Shown one piece after another: positions 26,537 to 36,047 of a stretch of 64,000 nt of DNA (position 1 is its first letter; the number at the start of each line of letters is the position of its first letter). Origin of the DNA: Aquitalea magnusonii (GTDB lineage: Bacteria; Pseudomonadota; Gammaproteobacteria; Burkholderiales; Chromobacteriaceae); the NCBI RefSeq assembly GCF_003202035.1, contig NZ_QJKC01000014.1:1-64000 (forward strand), read 5' to 3'. The translations under genes were made by a program, and so were the position numbers. The notes beneath the pieces were generated by a model, which was not told where the DNA came from, did not search any database, and saw only the letters and a program-made list of their open reading frames with translations.

Positions 26537-27166
26537 TCAGGCTGGCGCGTAGGGTAGCTCCAGCAACAAGGGCGCCGCGATGGCGGCTTGCAGGGTGGCC
26601 AGATTGTCGGCATAGGCCAGTTGCTGCGGCACCACCCGGTTGGCCACCCAGCCGGCCAGCTGCAAGCCGGATGCCTGAATGGCACGCACAGTCAGCAAGG
26701 CATGGTTGATGCAACCCAGGCGCATGCCCACCACCAGAATCACCGGCAGTTGCAGCGCCCGTGCCATGTCTTCCATGTAGACACCCTCGGCCAATGGGGC
26801 CAGCCAACCGCCTGCGGCTTCCACCAGCACGGTGTCCGCCTGCGCCGCCAGTTGCTGGTAGTGGCTGACAATGGTGTCCAGCACAATCTCCACCCCGGCT
26901 TCGCGTGCGGCGATATGCGGCGAGACCGGCGGCAAAAAGCGGTAGGGGTTCATCAGGTCCAGATCCTGCTGGCCGGTGGCCGCCACCAGCCGCGCCACAT
27001 CGTCATTCAGCCAGCTGCCATCCGGCAGAATCTCGCAGCCGGAGGCCACCGGTTTCATCGCCACTACCCGCTGCCCCTGTGCCTGCCAGTGACGGATCAG
27101 CGCGACAGCGGAATGGGTTTTGCCGATTTCAGTATCGGTGCCGGTAATGAAAAAGCCTTGAGCCAT
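26537..27166 (-). CDS. bioD: Dethiobiotin synthetase BioD
   Basis: A 209-residue ATP-dependent enzyme that closes the ureido ring of dethiobiotin. P-loop GTDTEIGKT lies at residues 8-16, MKPVASG is the substrate Lys motif, and VEAAGGWLAPL is the Switch-like region. The start is at MAQGFFITGTD (27166). No other bio gene is adjacent. It is convergent with the HD-GYP gene, with 9 bp between the stops. Confidence 0.95.
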   Translation of the reverse strand: MAQGFFITGTDTEIGKTHSAVALIRHWQAQGQRVVAMKPVASGCEILPDGSWLNDDVARLVAATGQQDLDLMNPYRFLPPVSPHIAAREAGVEIVLDTIVSHYQQLAAQADTVLVEAAGGWLAPLAEGVYMEDMARALQLPVILVVGMRLGCINHALLTVRAIQASGLQLAGWVANRVVPQQLAYADNLATLQAAIAAPLLLELPYAPA

Positions 27167-27472
27167 GGTGGGTTTGCCTTGCATCTATGAAGCAGGCTGG
27201 ATGATAGCGCGGGAAAGGGTAATGCGGGAAACCGGGGGCCAGCCCGCCAGCGCAGCGACGCCGACCTCCTGGGTCGGCGATCTGCCACGCTGGCCTTGTG
27301 AGCCTGGGCTGTATGGATGCGGCCTTGTGAGCCTTAGGGTTTCAATATCGGAGTGGACTGAAACCGGTTTGCCAGGGCTTGCCCGTGGCTGCCTGCCCGC
27401 CTGCCGGGAACGGGATGGGAAAATCCGGCAGACGGTAAAGCAGCACGGGACTGGCCCGGCAGGTATTGCTAA
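27167..27472. other. Intergenic region between leuA and bioD
   Basis: About 300 bases with no supported gene. It contains a hairpin GCCGACC/GGTCGGC (27260-27278) and a direct repeat GGCCTTGTGAGCCT at 27292 and 27321, 29 bp apart. No T-run follows the hairpin on either strand, so a leuA terminator is not obvious. It should also hold the bioD promoter. Confidence 0.4.
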
Positions 27473-29269
27473 TCAGACATTGCCTTGTGCCTTCACACGT
27501 TCCTGACGGTTGCTCAGCTTGTTGAGCGCCGACAGGTAAGCCTTGGCACTGGCGACAATCACATCGGTATCCGCGCCCTGGCCATTCACCACACGGCCAT
27601 CCTTGGCCAGCCGCACGGTGACTTCGCCCTGCGATTCGGTACCCTTGGTAATGGCATTGACCGAGTACAGTTCCAGTTCGGCCTGGCTGTTGACCGTGCT
27701 TTCGATGGCCTTGAAGGCGGCATCCACCGGGCCGGAGCCACTGGATTCGCAGCGCTTTTCCACGCCATGCTCGACAAACACGATGGCAGCCTGCGGTGCT
27801 TCGCCGGTTTCGGTATTCACCTTCAGCGACACGAACTTGTAGTCTTCCTGCAAGGTGGCCACCAGCTCGTCCGACACCAGTGCGTGCAGGTCTTCGTCGA
27901 AGATTTCACGCTTGCGGTCGGCCAGATCCTTGAAGCGGGCAAAAGCGGCGTTAAGCGCTTCTTCGCTGTCCAGCACGATGCCCAGATCGGTCAGCTTGGT
28001 CTTGAAGGCATTGCGACCGGACAATTTGCCCAGGGTCAGGCGGTTGGCACTCCAGCCCACGCTCTCTGCCGACATGATTTCATAGGTTTCGCGGTGCTTG
28101 AGCACGCCATCCTGGTGGATGCCGGATTCGTGGGCAAAGGCATTGGCACCGACGATGGCCTTGTTCGGCTGTACCGGATAGCCGGTCACCGTGGATACCA
28201 GCTTGGAAGCCGGCACGATCTGGGTGGCATCGATACGGGTTTCCACCGCAAAAATGTCCTTGCGGGTACGCACCGCCATGACGATCTCTTCCAGCGCGGC
28301 ATTACCGGCACGCTCGCCCAGACCGTTGATGGTGCATTCCACCTGACGGGCACCGCCCAATACGGCAGCCAGGCTGTTGGCCACGGCCATGCCCAGATCG
28401 TTGTGGCAATGGGCCGACCAGATCACCTTGTCGCCACCCGGCGTCTTGCTGATCAGCTCGCGGAAGAAGGCTTCGGTGGCACGCGGCACGGCGTAGCCCA
28501 CGGTATCCGGCACGTTCAGCGTGGTGGCGCCGGCCTTGATCACTTCGCCAAAGATGCGGGCGAGGAAGTCGATATCCGAGCGCAAGGCGTCTTCGGCGGA
28601 AAATTCGACATCATCGGTGTATTCACGCGCCAGCTTGACGGCCTTTACCGCAGCCTCCACCACCTCATCCGGCGTCATGCGCAGCTTCTTTTCCATATGG
28701 ATGGGGCTGGTGGCAATAAAGGTGTGGATGCGGCCACGGGCAGCCGGCTTGATGGCTTCACCGGCGGCGCGCACATCGCGCTCGTTGGCACGGGCCAGGC
28801 TACAGACGGTGGAATCCTTGATCACCTCGGCAATGGCGTGGATGGCATCGGCATCGCCCGGGCTGGCGGCAGCAAAGCCGGCCTCGATCACATCGACACC
28901 CAGACGTTCCAGCTGGCGGGCGATGCGGATCTTTTCTTCCTTGGTCATGGAAGCGCCCGGCGACTGCTCGCCATCACGCAAGGTGGTATCAAAAATGTAA
29001 AGACGGTCGCCCATGTCGAATGCTCTCCCTTGTCCCTGTGCTGCTGTCCCGGCTGCGTTCAGGTAATCGTTGAAATCGAATCTCTTGCCCTGGCTTGCCG
29101 CCAATTGCGCCAACTTGTTCAACTGCGCCAGCGGTAGGCTGCCGCGTTCTCTCCACTTGTAGACTGCTGCACGGCTGACCGGCTCATCGGGAAAAATCCG
29201 GCTCAGGCCTTCTGCCACCGCACCGGGGCCGCCCAGGTCGTCAATGAGTCGTTCAATGTCCAATTGCAT
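27473..29269 (-). CDS. leuA: 2-isopropylmalate synthase with N-terminal helix-turn-helix domain
   Basis: A 598-residue frame. Residues 1-70 ([20 protein letters not shown]..., then [24 protein letters not shown]) look like a phage Cro/CI or YdaS-type helix-turn-helix. After a short linker, residue 86 onward ([20 protein letters not shown]) is a full-length Leu[10 protein letters not shown] catalytic motif, [14 protein letters not shown] metal ligands, GLGERAGN, and the C-terminal leucine-sensing LeuA dimer domain. The ATG at 29269 has AGGAGC 7 nt upstream. The internal ATG at 29014 also has AGGGAGAG at good spacing and would give a standard 513-residue LeuA. Both forms may be made. LeuA condenses acetyl-CoA with 2-ketoisovalerate. 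Confidence 0.93.
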   Translation of the reverse strand: MQLDIERLIDDLGGPGAVAEGLSRIFPDEPVSRAAVYKWRERGSLPLAQLNKLAQLAASQGKRFDFNDYLNAAGTAAQGQGRAFDMGDRLYIFDTTLRDGEQSPGASMTKEEKIRIARQLERLGVDVIEAGFAAASPGDADAIHAIAEVIKDSTVCSLARANERDVRAAGEAIKPAARGRIHTFIATSPIHMEKKLRMTPDEVVEAAVKAVKLAREYTDDVEFSAEDALRSDIDFLARIFGEVIKAGATTLNVPDTVGYAVPRATEAFFRELISKTPGGDKVIWSAHCHNDLGMAVANSLAAVLGGARQVECTINGLGERAGNAALEEIVMAVRTRKDIFAVETRIDATQIVPASKLVSTVTGYPVQPNKAIVGANAFAHESGIHQDGVLKHRETYEIMSAESVGWSANRLTLGKLSGRNAFKTKLTDLGIVLDSEEALNAAFARFKDLADRKREIFDEDLHALVSDELVATLQEDYKFVSLKVNTETGEAPQAAIVFVEHGVEKRCESSGSGPVDAAFKAIESTVNSQAELELYSVNAITKGTESQGEVTVRLAKDGRVVNGQGADTDVIVASAKAYLSALNKLSNRQERVKAQGNV

Positions 29270-29297
29270 GTTGTGCTCCTGCAGCAAGTTTTGATTC

Positions 29298-29365
29298 AAT
29301 GTAGCGATTGGACGACATAACGTCAAACCCGCAGTGCAACATACGACAAAAATATCGTCAAACCT
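29298..29365 (-). promoter_or_regulatory. leuA promoter overlapped by a repeated GGTTTGACG element
   Basis: On the minus strand TTGACG (29321-29326) and TACATT (29298-29303) are separated by exactly 17 bp, a good sigma-70 promoter. GGTTTGACG followed by TGTCGT occurs twice (within 29311-29330 and 29343-29365). Each copy contains an inverted repeat, GACG-N6-CGTC or ACGA-N8-TCGT. The lower copy covers the -35 box, as expected of a repressor site. Confidence 0.6.
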
Positions 29366-29382
29366 GTGTCAAATTTACAATT

Positions 29383-29401
29383 ATTAGACATTAAGTCTAA
29401 T
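29383..29401. promoter_or_regulatory. 19-bp palindrome upstream of leuA
   Basis: ATTAGAC-ATTAA-GTCTAAT is a perfect 7+5+7 inverted repeat in AT-rich DNA about 60 bp upstream of the leuA -35 box. Its size suits a dimeric helix-turn-helix protein. The one fused to LeuA is an obvious candidate, but this is inference. Confidence 0.5.
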
Positions 29402-29516
29402 TTATAACAAAAAACGTACTTCCCTCCGCGTCAACCTAGCCTTGCAGCCAAGTATTTTCCTGCCATCCGATAAGAAATATCAGACCAATCCGTCCAATCA
29501 CCCACCCGCATCAAGC

Positions 29517-29551
29517 AAAAGCCCCGCTGCTGCCGGGGCAGGAGCGGGGCT
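29517..29551 (-). terminator. Rho-independent terminator after pssA
   Basis: On the minus strand AAGCCCCGCT and AGCGGGGCTT form a 10-bp GC-rich stem followed by TTTTGCTT. It ends about 20 nt after the pssA stop and separates pssA from leuA. Confidence 0.85.
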
Positions 29552-29570
29552 TGATCACACAGATCGACAA

Positions 29571-30332
29571 TCAGGGCGAGACCGCCGGCAGCGGCTTGCG
29601 CCGCAGCAGATTCCAGCCTGCCATCACATAGCCGGACAGGGCATAGCAGACAAAGAAGCCGAACAGCACCAGCGGCGGCTCCGACATCAGCAATAGCAAG
29701 CCCACCACCAGCGCCAGCAGCATTACAAACGGCACACGGCGACGCAGGTGGATCTCCTTGAAGCTCCAGAACTTGACATTGGTCACCATGGTGATGCCGG
29801 AAAAGGCGGTAAAGCCCAGCAGAACCCACTTCAAACCCGGCAGGCCAGTGTAGTCATAGGCATGGCAGATCCACACCAGCCCCGCTACCAGCGCCGCTGC
29901 TGCCGGGCTGGGCAGGCCGGTAAACCAGCGCTTGTCGGTACTGCCTATCATGGTGTTGAAACGGGCCAGCCGCAGTGCGGCGCCGGCACAGTGGATGAAT
30001 GCCACCATCCAGCCCAGCTTGCCCATGTCTTTCAACAGCCATTCATAGGCCACCAGCGCGGGGGCGACACCAAAGCTCACCATGTCCGACAGGCTGTCGA
30101 ACTCGGCACCAAAAGCACTCTGGCTATGGGTCAGCCGGGCAACCCGCCCATCCATGCCATCCAGGATCATGGCAACAAAGATGGCAACGGCAGCAATCTG
30201 GAAATTCTGGTTCATCGCTTGCACGATGGCGTAGAAACCGGCGAACAAGGCCGCCAGGGTAAAGGAGTTGGGCAGCAGGTAAATACCCTGACGGCGCAGG
30301 GACGGCTTACCCGGAACGGGGTCATGGATCAT
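29571..30332 (-). CDS. pssA: CDP-diacylglycerol-serine O-phosphatidyltransferase
   Basis: A 253-residue membrane enzyme making phosphatidylserine, the precursor of phosphatidylethanolamine. The CDP-alcohol phosphotransferase motif is intact (DG..AR, then G...D...D within LDGMDGRVARLTHSQSAFG and EFDSLSD). Several hydrophobic helices follow. The start MIHDPVPGKPSLRRQG at 30332 has only a weak Shine-Dalgarno. Its place between ilvC and leuA is a conserved betaproteobacterial arrangement, but here terminators flank it on both sides. Confidence 0.93.
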   Translation of the reverse strand: MIHDPVPGKPSLRRQGIYLLPNSFTLAALFAGFYAIVQAMNQNFQIAAVAIFVAMILDGMDGRVARLTHSQSAFGAEFDSLSDMVSFGVAPALVAYEWLLKDMGKLGWMVAFIHCAGAALRLARFNTMIGSTDKRWFTGLPSPAAAALVAGLVWICHAYDYTGLPGLKWVLLGFTAFSGITMVTNVKFWSFKEIHLRRRVPFVMLLALVVGLLLLMSEPPLVLFGFFVCYALSGYVMAGWNLLRRKPLPAVSP

Positions 30333-30443
30333 GGTGTTATCCGTAAGCGAAGCTATCGGTACGGCGCTGAGCACACACCGGCGCGGACCGGCTGTCAGTA
30401 CGTCGACGATCTAGACAAAGGGCGCATGCGCGCAGAGCCGCTG

Positions 30444-30472
30444 ATTTTAATCCAAGCCGGCCCCGGCAGCAA
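30444..30472 (-). promoter_or_regulatory. Candidate sigma-70 promoter for pssA
   Basis: On the minus strand TTGCTG (30467-30472) and TAAAAT (30444-30449) are 17 bp apart, about 110 bp before the pssA start. It lies downstream of the ilvC terminator, which makes a separate pssA promoter necessary. Confidence 0.5.
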
Positions 30473-30514
30473 AAGCGCCGGTCCGCCCGCACTGCCGACC
30501 ACCCATCCTGCATG

Positions 30515-30540
30515 AAAAAAGCCGGGTTTCCCCGGCTTTG
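30515..30540 (-). terminator. Rho-independent terminator after ilvC
   Basis: On the minus strand AAAGCCGGG and CCCGGCTTT form a stem followed by a T-run (TTTTTT), about 25 nt beyond the ilvC stop. Confidence 0.88.
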
Positions 30541-30561
30541 GCACACTGACTGACTTCGAAA

Positions 30562-31593
<1,032 letters not shown>

Positions 31594-31642
31594 TTATCCG
31601 GGCGGCCACCTGCTGTGGCCCGCCGTCAGATGTATAGATATA

Positions 31643-32134
31643 TCAGATTTTCAGAACCCGTTCACCACGGCCAATGCCGGATGCGCCAGTACGGACCGTT
31701 TCCAGGATCACTGCGCGGTCGATGGCCTCGATAAAGGCCCCCAGCTTGTCGCTCGTACCAGTCAGCTCGATGGTGTATGTCTTTTCCGTAACATCAATGA
31801 TGCGACCGCGGAAAATATCCGCCATGCGCTTCATTTCCTCCCGGTCCTTGCCGGTAGCGCGCACCTTGATCAGCATCATCTCGCGTTCGATGTGCTCGGA
31901 TTCATTGAGGTCTATCACCTTGACCACCTCGATCAGCTTGTTGAGCTGCTTGGTGATCTGTTCGATGACTTCGTCGGAACCATGCGTGACGATCGTCATC
32001 CGTGACAGTGTCGGATCCTCGGTAGTCGACACCGTCAGTGAGTCAATATTGTAAGCCCGGGCCGAAAACAGCCCCACCACGCGGGACAATGCGCCCGCTT
32101 CGTTTTCCAGCAAAATCGAAAGAATATGTCTCAT
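31643..32134 (-). CDS. ilvN: Acetolactate synthase small (regulatory) subunit
   Basis: A 163-residue regulatory subunit. The N-terminal ACT domain begins MRHILSILLENEAGALSRVVGLFSARAYNIDSLTV, the valine-binding region. The C-terminal half resembles the ACT-like activation domain. The start at 32134 is 10 bp after ilvI. It confers valine feedback on the catalytic subunit. Confidence 0.96.
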   Translation of the reverse strand: MRHILSILLENEAGALSRVVGLFSARAYNIDSLTVSTTEDPTLSRMTIVTHGSDEVIEQITKQLNKLIEVVKVIDLNESEHIEREMMLIKVRATGKDREEMKRMADIFRGRIIDVTEKTYTIELTGTSDKLGAFIEAIDRAVILETVRTGASGIGRGERVLKI

Positions 32135-32144
32135 ACCGTCCGCC

Positions 32145-33911
32145 TCAGCACATATTGCCGTAGTCACGGTTGTTCTCGAAGGGGACCTGCTGGACGTCGC
32201 GCATGTGCGGCGGCAAATCCATCTGGTCCAGACCCTTGCCATTCTGGATCATCGGGAACACGTTCTCGGATTGATCGGTACGGAAGTCCAGGAAGACCAG
32301 ACGTTCCTTCAGGGCGGGGCCAAAGGCCTCGCGCAGTACCGGCTCGACATCGGACGGGTTTTCGATCTTGAAGCCAACGTGGCCATAGGCTTCCGCCACC
32401 TTCACGAAATCCGGCAGCGCATCCATGTAGGATTCGGAATACCGGGTGCCGTAGAAGAATTCCTGCCACTGGCGCACCATGCCCAGATAGCGGTTGTTGA
32501 GCGCCACGATCTTGACCGGTGTGTGGTACTGCTTGCAGGTGGACAGCTCCTGGATGTTCATCTGGATGGAGCCTTCGCCGGTAATACAGGCGACGGTGGC
32601 ATCCGGATTGGCCAGTTGCGCGCCCATGGCTGCAGGCAAACCGAAGCCCATGGTACCCAAGCCGCCGGAATTCAGCCACTGCTTCGGGCTGTCGAACTTG
32701 TAATACTGGGCCGCCCACATCTGATGCTGTCCCACATCGGAGGCGACGATGGCCTTGCCACCGGTGATTTCATACAGCTTTTCCACCACGTACTGCGGCT
32801 TGATCAGCTCGGTGGACGGGGTGTACAGCAGGCTGTTGTGGCCGCGCCATTCTTCGATCTGCTTCCACCAGTTGGCCAGATGCTGTGCATCCGGTTTCTG
32901 GCCGGACTGGCGCAGGATGTCCAGCATTTCACGCAGCACATGCTTGACGTCGCCGACGATGGGCACGTCCACTTTCACGCGCTTGGAAATGGAAGACGGG
33001 TCCACGTCGATGTGGATGATCTTCTTCGGCTGCGACAGGAAATGCGATGGCACGCTGATGACGCGGTCGTCGAAACGCGCCCCCACGGCGATCAGCACAT
33101 CACAGTACTGCATGGCCATATTGGCTTCGTAAGTACCGTGCATGCCCAGCATGCCGAGGAATTGCGGATCGGAACCCGGATAGGCACCCAGGCCCATCAG
33201 GGTGTTGGTACACGGCAGGCCCAGCGATTTGACCAGCTCGGTCACTTCGGCTGCGGCATTGCCCTGTACGGCACCACCGCCCACGTAGATGTACGGACGC
33301 TTGGCTTCCAGCAGAAGGTTGATGGCCTTCTTGATCTGTCCCGGATGGCCGCGGGTGGCAGGCACATAGGAACGGATGTGCACGCTTTCCGGGTAATGGA
33401 ATTCGGCACGTTGCTGGGTCACATCCTTGGGAATATCCACCACCACCGGGCCGGGTCGGCCACTCTTGGCGATGTAGAATGCCTTCTTGATGGTGTCAGC
33501 GATATCGTTGACATCCTTCACCAGGAAGTTGTGCTTCACGCACGGGCGGGTAATGCCCACCATGTCCACTTCCTGGAAGGCGTCCAGGCCAATGGCGGGT
33601 GTGGCCACCTGACCGGAAATCACCACCATGGGGATGGAGTCCATGTAGGCGGTGGCAATGCCGGTGACGGCATTGGTGGCACCGGGACCGGAGGTCACCA
33701 GCGCCACGCCCACCTTGTCGCTGGAACGCGAGTAGGCATCCGCCGCATGTACGGCAGCCTGCTCGTGACGCACCAGAACGTGCTTGAATTTTTCCTGCCG
33801 GAAGATGGCATCATATATTTCCAGAACCGCGCCGCCGGGGTAGCCGAACAAAAATTCGACCCCTTCTTCCTGCAGGCAACGGACTAGGATTTCCGCGCCC
33901 GATATCTGCAT
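32145..33911 (-). CDS. ilvI: Acetolactate synthase catalytic subunit
   Basis: A 588-residue TPP- and FAD-dependent enzyme, the first common step of branched-chain amino acid synthesis. The catalytic Glu is in LVRHEQAAVHAADAYSR. The TPP motif is CITGEGSIQMNIQELSTC followed by VALNNRYLGMVRQWQ. Family length is normal. An AGAGG Shine-Dalgarno precedes the ATG at 33911. It leads the ilvI-ilvN-ilvC operon. Confidence 0.97.
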   Translation of the reverse strand: MQISGAEILVRCLQEEGVEFLFGYPGGAVLEIYDAIFRQEKFKHVLVRHEQAAVHAADAYSRSSDKVGVALVTSGPGATNAVTGIATAYMDSIPMVVISGQVATPAIGLDAFQEVDMVGITRPCVKHNFLVKDVNDIADTIKKAFYIAKSGRPGPVVVDIPKDVTQQRAEFHYPESVHIRSYVPATRGHPGQIKKAINLLLEAKRPYIYVGGGAVQGNAAAEVTELVKSLGLPCTNTLMGLGAYPGSDPQFLGMLGMHGTYEANMAMQYCDVLIAVGARFDDRVISVPSHFLSQPKKIIHIDVDPSSISKRVKVDVPIVGDVKHVLREMLDILRQSGQKPDAQHLANWWKQIEEWRGHNSLLYTPSTELIKPQYVVEKLYEITGGKAIVASDVGQHQMWAAQYYKFDSPKQWLNSGGLGTMGFGLPAAMGAQLANPDATVACITGEGSIQMNIQELSTCKQYHTPVKIVALNNRYLGMVRQWQEFFYGTRYSESYMDALPDFVKVAEAYGHVGFKIENPSDVEPVLREAFGPALKERLVFLDFRTDQSENVFPMIQNGKGLDQMDLPPHMRDVQQVPFENNRDYGNMC

Positions 33912-33936
33912 CTTGTGCCTCTTTGTCTTGTCTTGC

Positions 33937-33982
33937 AGTCAATCTTGGCGATTGACTTGTGTTTCATCCCGTTGTGATGAAA
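33937..33982 (-). promoter_or_regulatory. ilvI leader with two consecutive hairpins
   Basis: Just upstream of ilvI two 7-bp stems occur back to back: AGTCAAT/ATTGACT (33937-33957) and TTTCATC/GATGAAA (33962-33982). A weak promoter-like TTGACC lies upstream on the minus strand near 34010. No T-run follows either hairpin and no leader peptide rich in Ile, Leu or Val was found, so classical attenuation is not supported. Confidence 0.4.
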
Positions 33983-34138
33983 GACCTTAGCTTATCCCTC
34001 AAATGGCGGTCAAGTGCTTTTGTGCAGGTGCAAAAACACGCTAAGCCACGGTAAAAACAGGGAAATCCGCGGGGTGGCCTTGCCTGTCCGGCTCTGCTAC
34101 TATCTTTCGTTGGCATCAACCAGAATCTTCCCCTACAC

Positions 34139-34705
34139 ATGGCAAGCCGCAAGGAAATGGCCGACTTTCTGCAGTCGGCGGAACGACGCGCCTTCAAGCA
34201 AGCCCTGTACGCCGTGCGCAATGACGAAAACGCGCTGGACATCGTGCAAGACTCCATGATGAAGCTGGCAGACCGCTACGCCCATGCACCGGCGGCGGAA
34301 TTGCCGCTGATTTTCCAGCGCATCCTGCAAAACACCATTCGCGATCACTTCCGCCGTGCCAAGGTGCGTCAGTTCTTTGGCACCCTGCTGTCTTCGCTGC
34401 TGCCCACCCGCGAGGAGGACGAAAGCGCCGATCCGCTGGAAACGCTGAACATCGCGGCAGACGAGGCCAGCAGCAATCCGGAAAAATGGTATGCCCGCAA
34501 GGAAGTCGCCCAGCTGATCGATGGCGCGGTGCAGCTGCTGCCCAATCGTCAACGGGAAGCCTTCCTGCTGCGTTACTGGGAAGGACTGGATGTCGCCGAA
34601 ACCGCACGGGTGATGGGCTGCTCGGAAGGCAGCGTCAAGACGCATTGCTCGCGCGCCACCCACACGCTGGCGGCCATCCTGCAGCAAAAAGGAGTGGTGC
34701 TATGA
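34139..34705 (+). CDS. ECF-type RNA polymerase sigma factor
   Basis: A 188-residue sigma-70-family protein. The region 2 helices lie around NALDIVQDSMMKLADRY and LIFQRILQNTIRDHFRR. Region 4 is LLPNRQREAFLLRYWEGLDVAETARVMGCSEGSVKTHCSRATHTL. It has no region 1 or 3, as in ECF sigmas. It heads an operon with DUF3619, DUF3106 and RDD genes that is common in betaproteobacteria. Its regulon is not known to me. The first gene downstream overlaps by ATGA. Confidence 0.9.
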   Translation: MASRKEMADFLQSAERRAFKQALYAVRNDENALDIVQDSMMKLADRYAHAPAAELPLIFQRILQNTIRDHFRRAKVRQFFGTLLSSLLPTREEDESADPLETLNIAADEASSNPEKWYARKEVAQLIDGAVQLLPNRQREAFLLRYWEGLDVAETARVMGCSEGSVKTHCSRATHTLAAILQQKGVVL

Positions 34706-35097
34706 AGCCCTCGCAAGATTCTGCGACCCATGCCGGTGCCAACGACAAGCTCAAGCACAGTGTGACCACCATACTCGACCAACCGGGCAATCAGCTCAGT
34801 GCCCCCCAGCAGCAGCGACTGCGCCAGGCCCGCGAGCTGGCCCTGGCCCGCTTTGACCTGCGCGCCAGCGAAGCGCCGCGCTTGCGCGAGCAGCTGTCGC
34901 TCTGGCTGCAACGCCATACCCAGGGCTTGCGCCGCAGCCTGCTGGCCCTGAGTTTTGCCATGATGGCCGGTACCGGCCTGTGGCTGATGGAGGGCTTGCT
35001 GGTCGAGGAAGAAGCGGTGGATGCCGCCATCCTGGCGCATGAGCTGCCGCTGGAAATGCTGATGGAACCGCACTTCTCGGGGAGCCTGCATGACTAG
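34702..35097 (+). CDS. DUF3619 family protein, possible anti-sigma partner
   Basis: A 131-residue protein with a charged N-terminal half and one central membrane helix (about residues 76-93, SLLALSFAMMAGTGLWLME), ending in an acidic tail. The ATG overlaps the sigma factor stop by 4 bp, with AAAGGAG upstream. This topology and position suit a membrane-bound anti-sigma factor. That role is inferred; the family is functionally undefined. Confidence 0.8.
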   Translation: MKPSQDSATHAGANDKLKHSVTTILDQPGNQLSAPQQQRLRQARELALARFDLRASEAPRLREQLSLWLQRHTQGLRRSLLALSFAMMAGTGLWLMEGLLVEEEAVDAAILAHELPLEMLMEPHFSGSLHD

Positions 35098-35479
35098 GCT
35101 GCATCGCTTGCTGCCCTGGCTGCTGGCCGGCTGCCTGCTGGCCACGCCGGTACTGGCCAGCCCGCTGACCAACCCGCGCTGGGATCAGCTGGATAGCGAG
35201 CAACAGACGGTCATGGCCCCGCTGGCCGCCGAATGGGACCGCTATGCACCGGAGAAAAAGAAAAACCTGCTGGCCATCGTGCCGGAATACCGCAGCCTGG
35301 ACCCGGCCGGCCGCCTGCGCCTGCAAAGCAAGCTGAAAAGCTGGTCGGACCTGACGCTGGAGCAACGCCAGCAAATCCGCAATAACTGGAAAACGCTGCA
35401 AGGTCTGCCTCCTGCCGAGCGGGAAAAAGCCATCCAGCGCCTGAAACAAAGCCAGCCCAAGCCCCAGGCTTCCGGCTGA
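35090..35479 (+). CDS. DUF3106 family exported protein
   Basis: A 129-residue protein with a clear signal peptide (MTRLHRLLPWLLAGCLLATPVLA, cleavage near residue 23). A helical periplasmic domain follows, with repeated W-x-LxxxQ patterns (NPRWDQLDSEQQTVMAPLA, SWSDLTLEQRQQIRNNW). It starts inside the DUF3619 gene (8-bp overlap) with GGGGAG upstream. Its function is unknown. The repeats recall periplasmic stress-sensing helical proteins, but this is only a resemblance. Confidence 0.83.
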   Translation: MTRLHRLLPWLLAGCLLATPVLASPLTNPRWDQLDSEQQTVMAPLAAEWDRYAPEKKKNLLAIVPEYRSLDPAGRLRLQSKLKSWSDLTLEQRQQIRNNWKTLQGLPPAEREKAIQRLKQSQPKPQASG

Positions 35480-35501
35480 GCATCACCCTGCCATCATCAT
35501 C

Positions 35502-36047
35502 ATGAGCCCAACCCTTACCGCGGCCAGCCTTGGTCGCCGCCTGTGCAGCCAGCTTTACGAATTGCTGCTGATTGCAGCACTGCTGCTTACCGTTTCCGCC
35601 GTCATGACCGGCCTGCAAGCCTGGCTGGGGCAGTCGCTAGTGCTGGACCTGCTCACCCAGCTGGCGCTGGCCGGCGCGCTGTTCGGCTATTTCGGCAGCA
35701 GCTGGGTCAAATCCGGCCAGACCGTGGCCATGAAAGCCTGGCGGGTGAAGGTGGTGCGTCAGGATGACGGACAGCTGATGGATTGGCGCCAGGCCGGTTT
35801 CCGCTATATCGTCGGCCTGCTGCTGTTTGTCGGCATGCCGGCCATTTCCTACCTGGCCTGGTCGCGCAATCTGGGCCATGGCCGTGAGGCGCTGCTGATT
35901 TCGCTGGCCTGGTGCATGCTGCCCTATCTGGCGGCCTGCTACGACAAGGAGCGGCTGTTCCTGCACGACCGCCTGGCCCGCACCCGCCAGATCACCCTGC
36001 CCAAACCGCCCCATCCGGGCAAGGGCCGTCGCGCCGGACAAGACTAG
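35502..36047 (+). CDS. RDD family membrane protein
   Basis: A 181-residue protein with the RDD layout. An N-terminal helix starts near GRRLCSQLYELLLIAALLL, the second helix is DLLTQLALAGALFGYFGSS, and WAMKAWRVKVV-like and W..AGFRYIVGLLLFV motifs come before the third. The C-terminal tail is basic. Function is unresolved (ion transport is suggested for some RDD proteins). It is the last gene of the sigma operon. Its TAG stop overlaps the guaD stop on the other strand within CTAG. Confidence 0.85.
   Translation: MSPTLTAASLGRRLCSQLYELLLIAALLLTVSAVMTGLQAWLGQSLVLDLLTQLALAGALFGYFGSSWVKSGQTVAMKAWRVKVVRQDDGQLMDWRQAGFRYIVGLLLFVGMPAISYLAWSRNLGHGREALLISLAWCMLPYLAACYDKERLFLHDRLARTRQITLPKPPHPGKGRRAGQD

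Noticed and set aside
27260-27278. Hairpin GCCGACC/GGTCGGC as leuA terminator
   Set aside because: It lies about 195 bp beyond the leuA stop and has no T-run.
33912-33990. Leader-peptide attenuator for ilvI
   Set aside because: A short ATG frame exists in the leader, but it is not rich in Ile, Leu or Val and no hairpin there is followed by a T-run.
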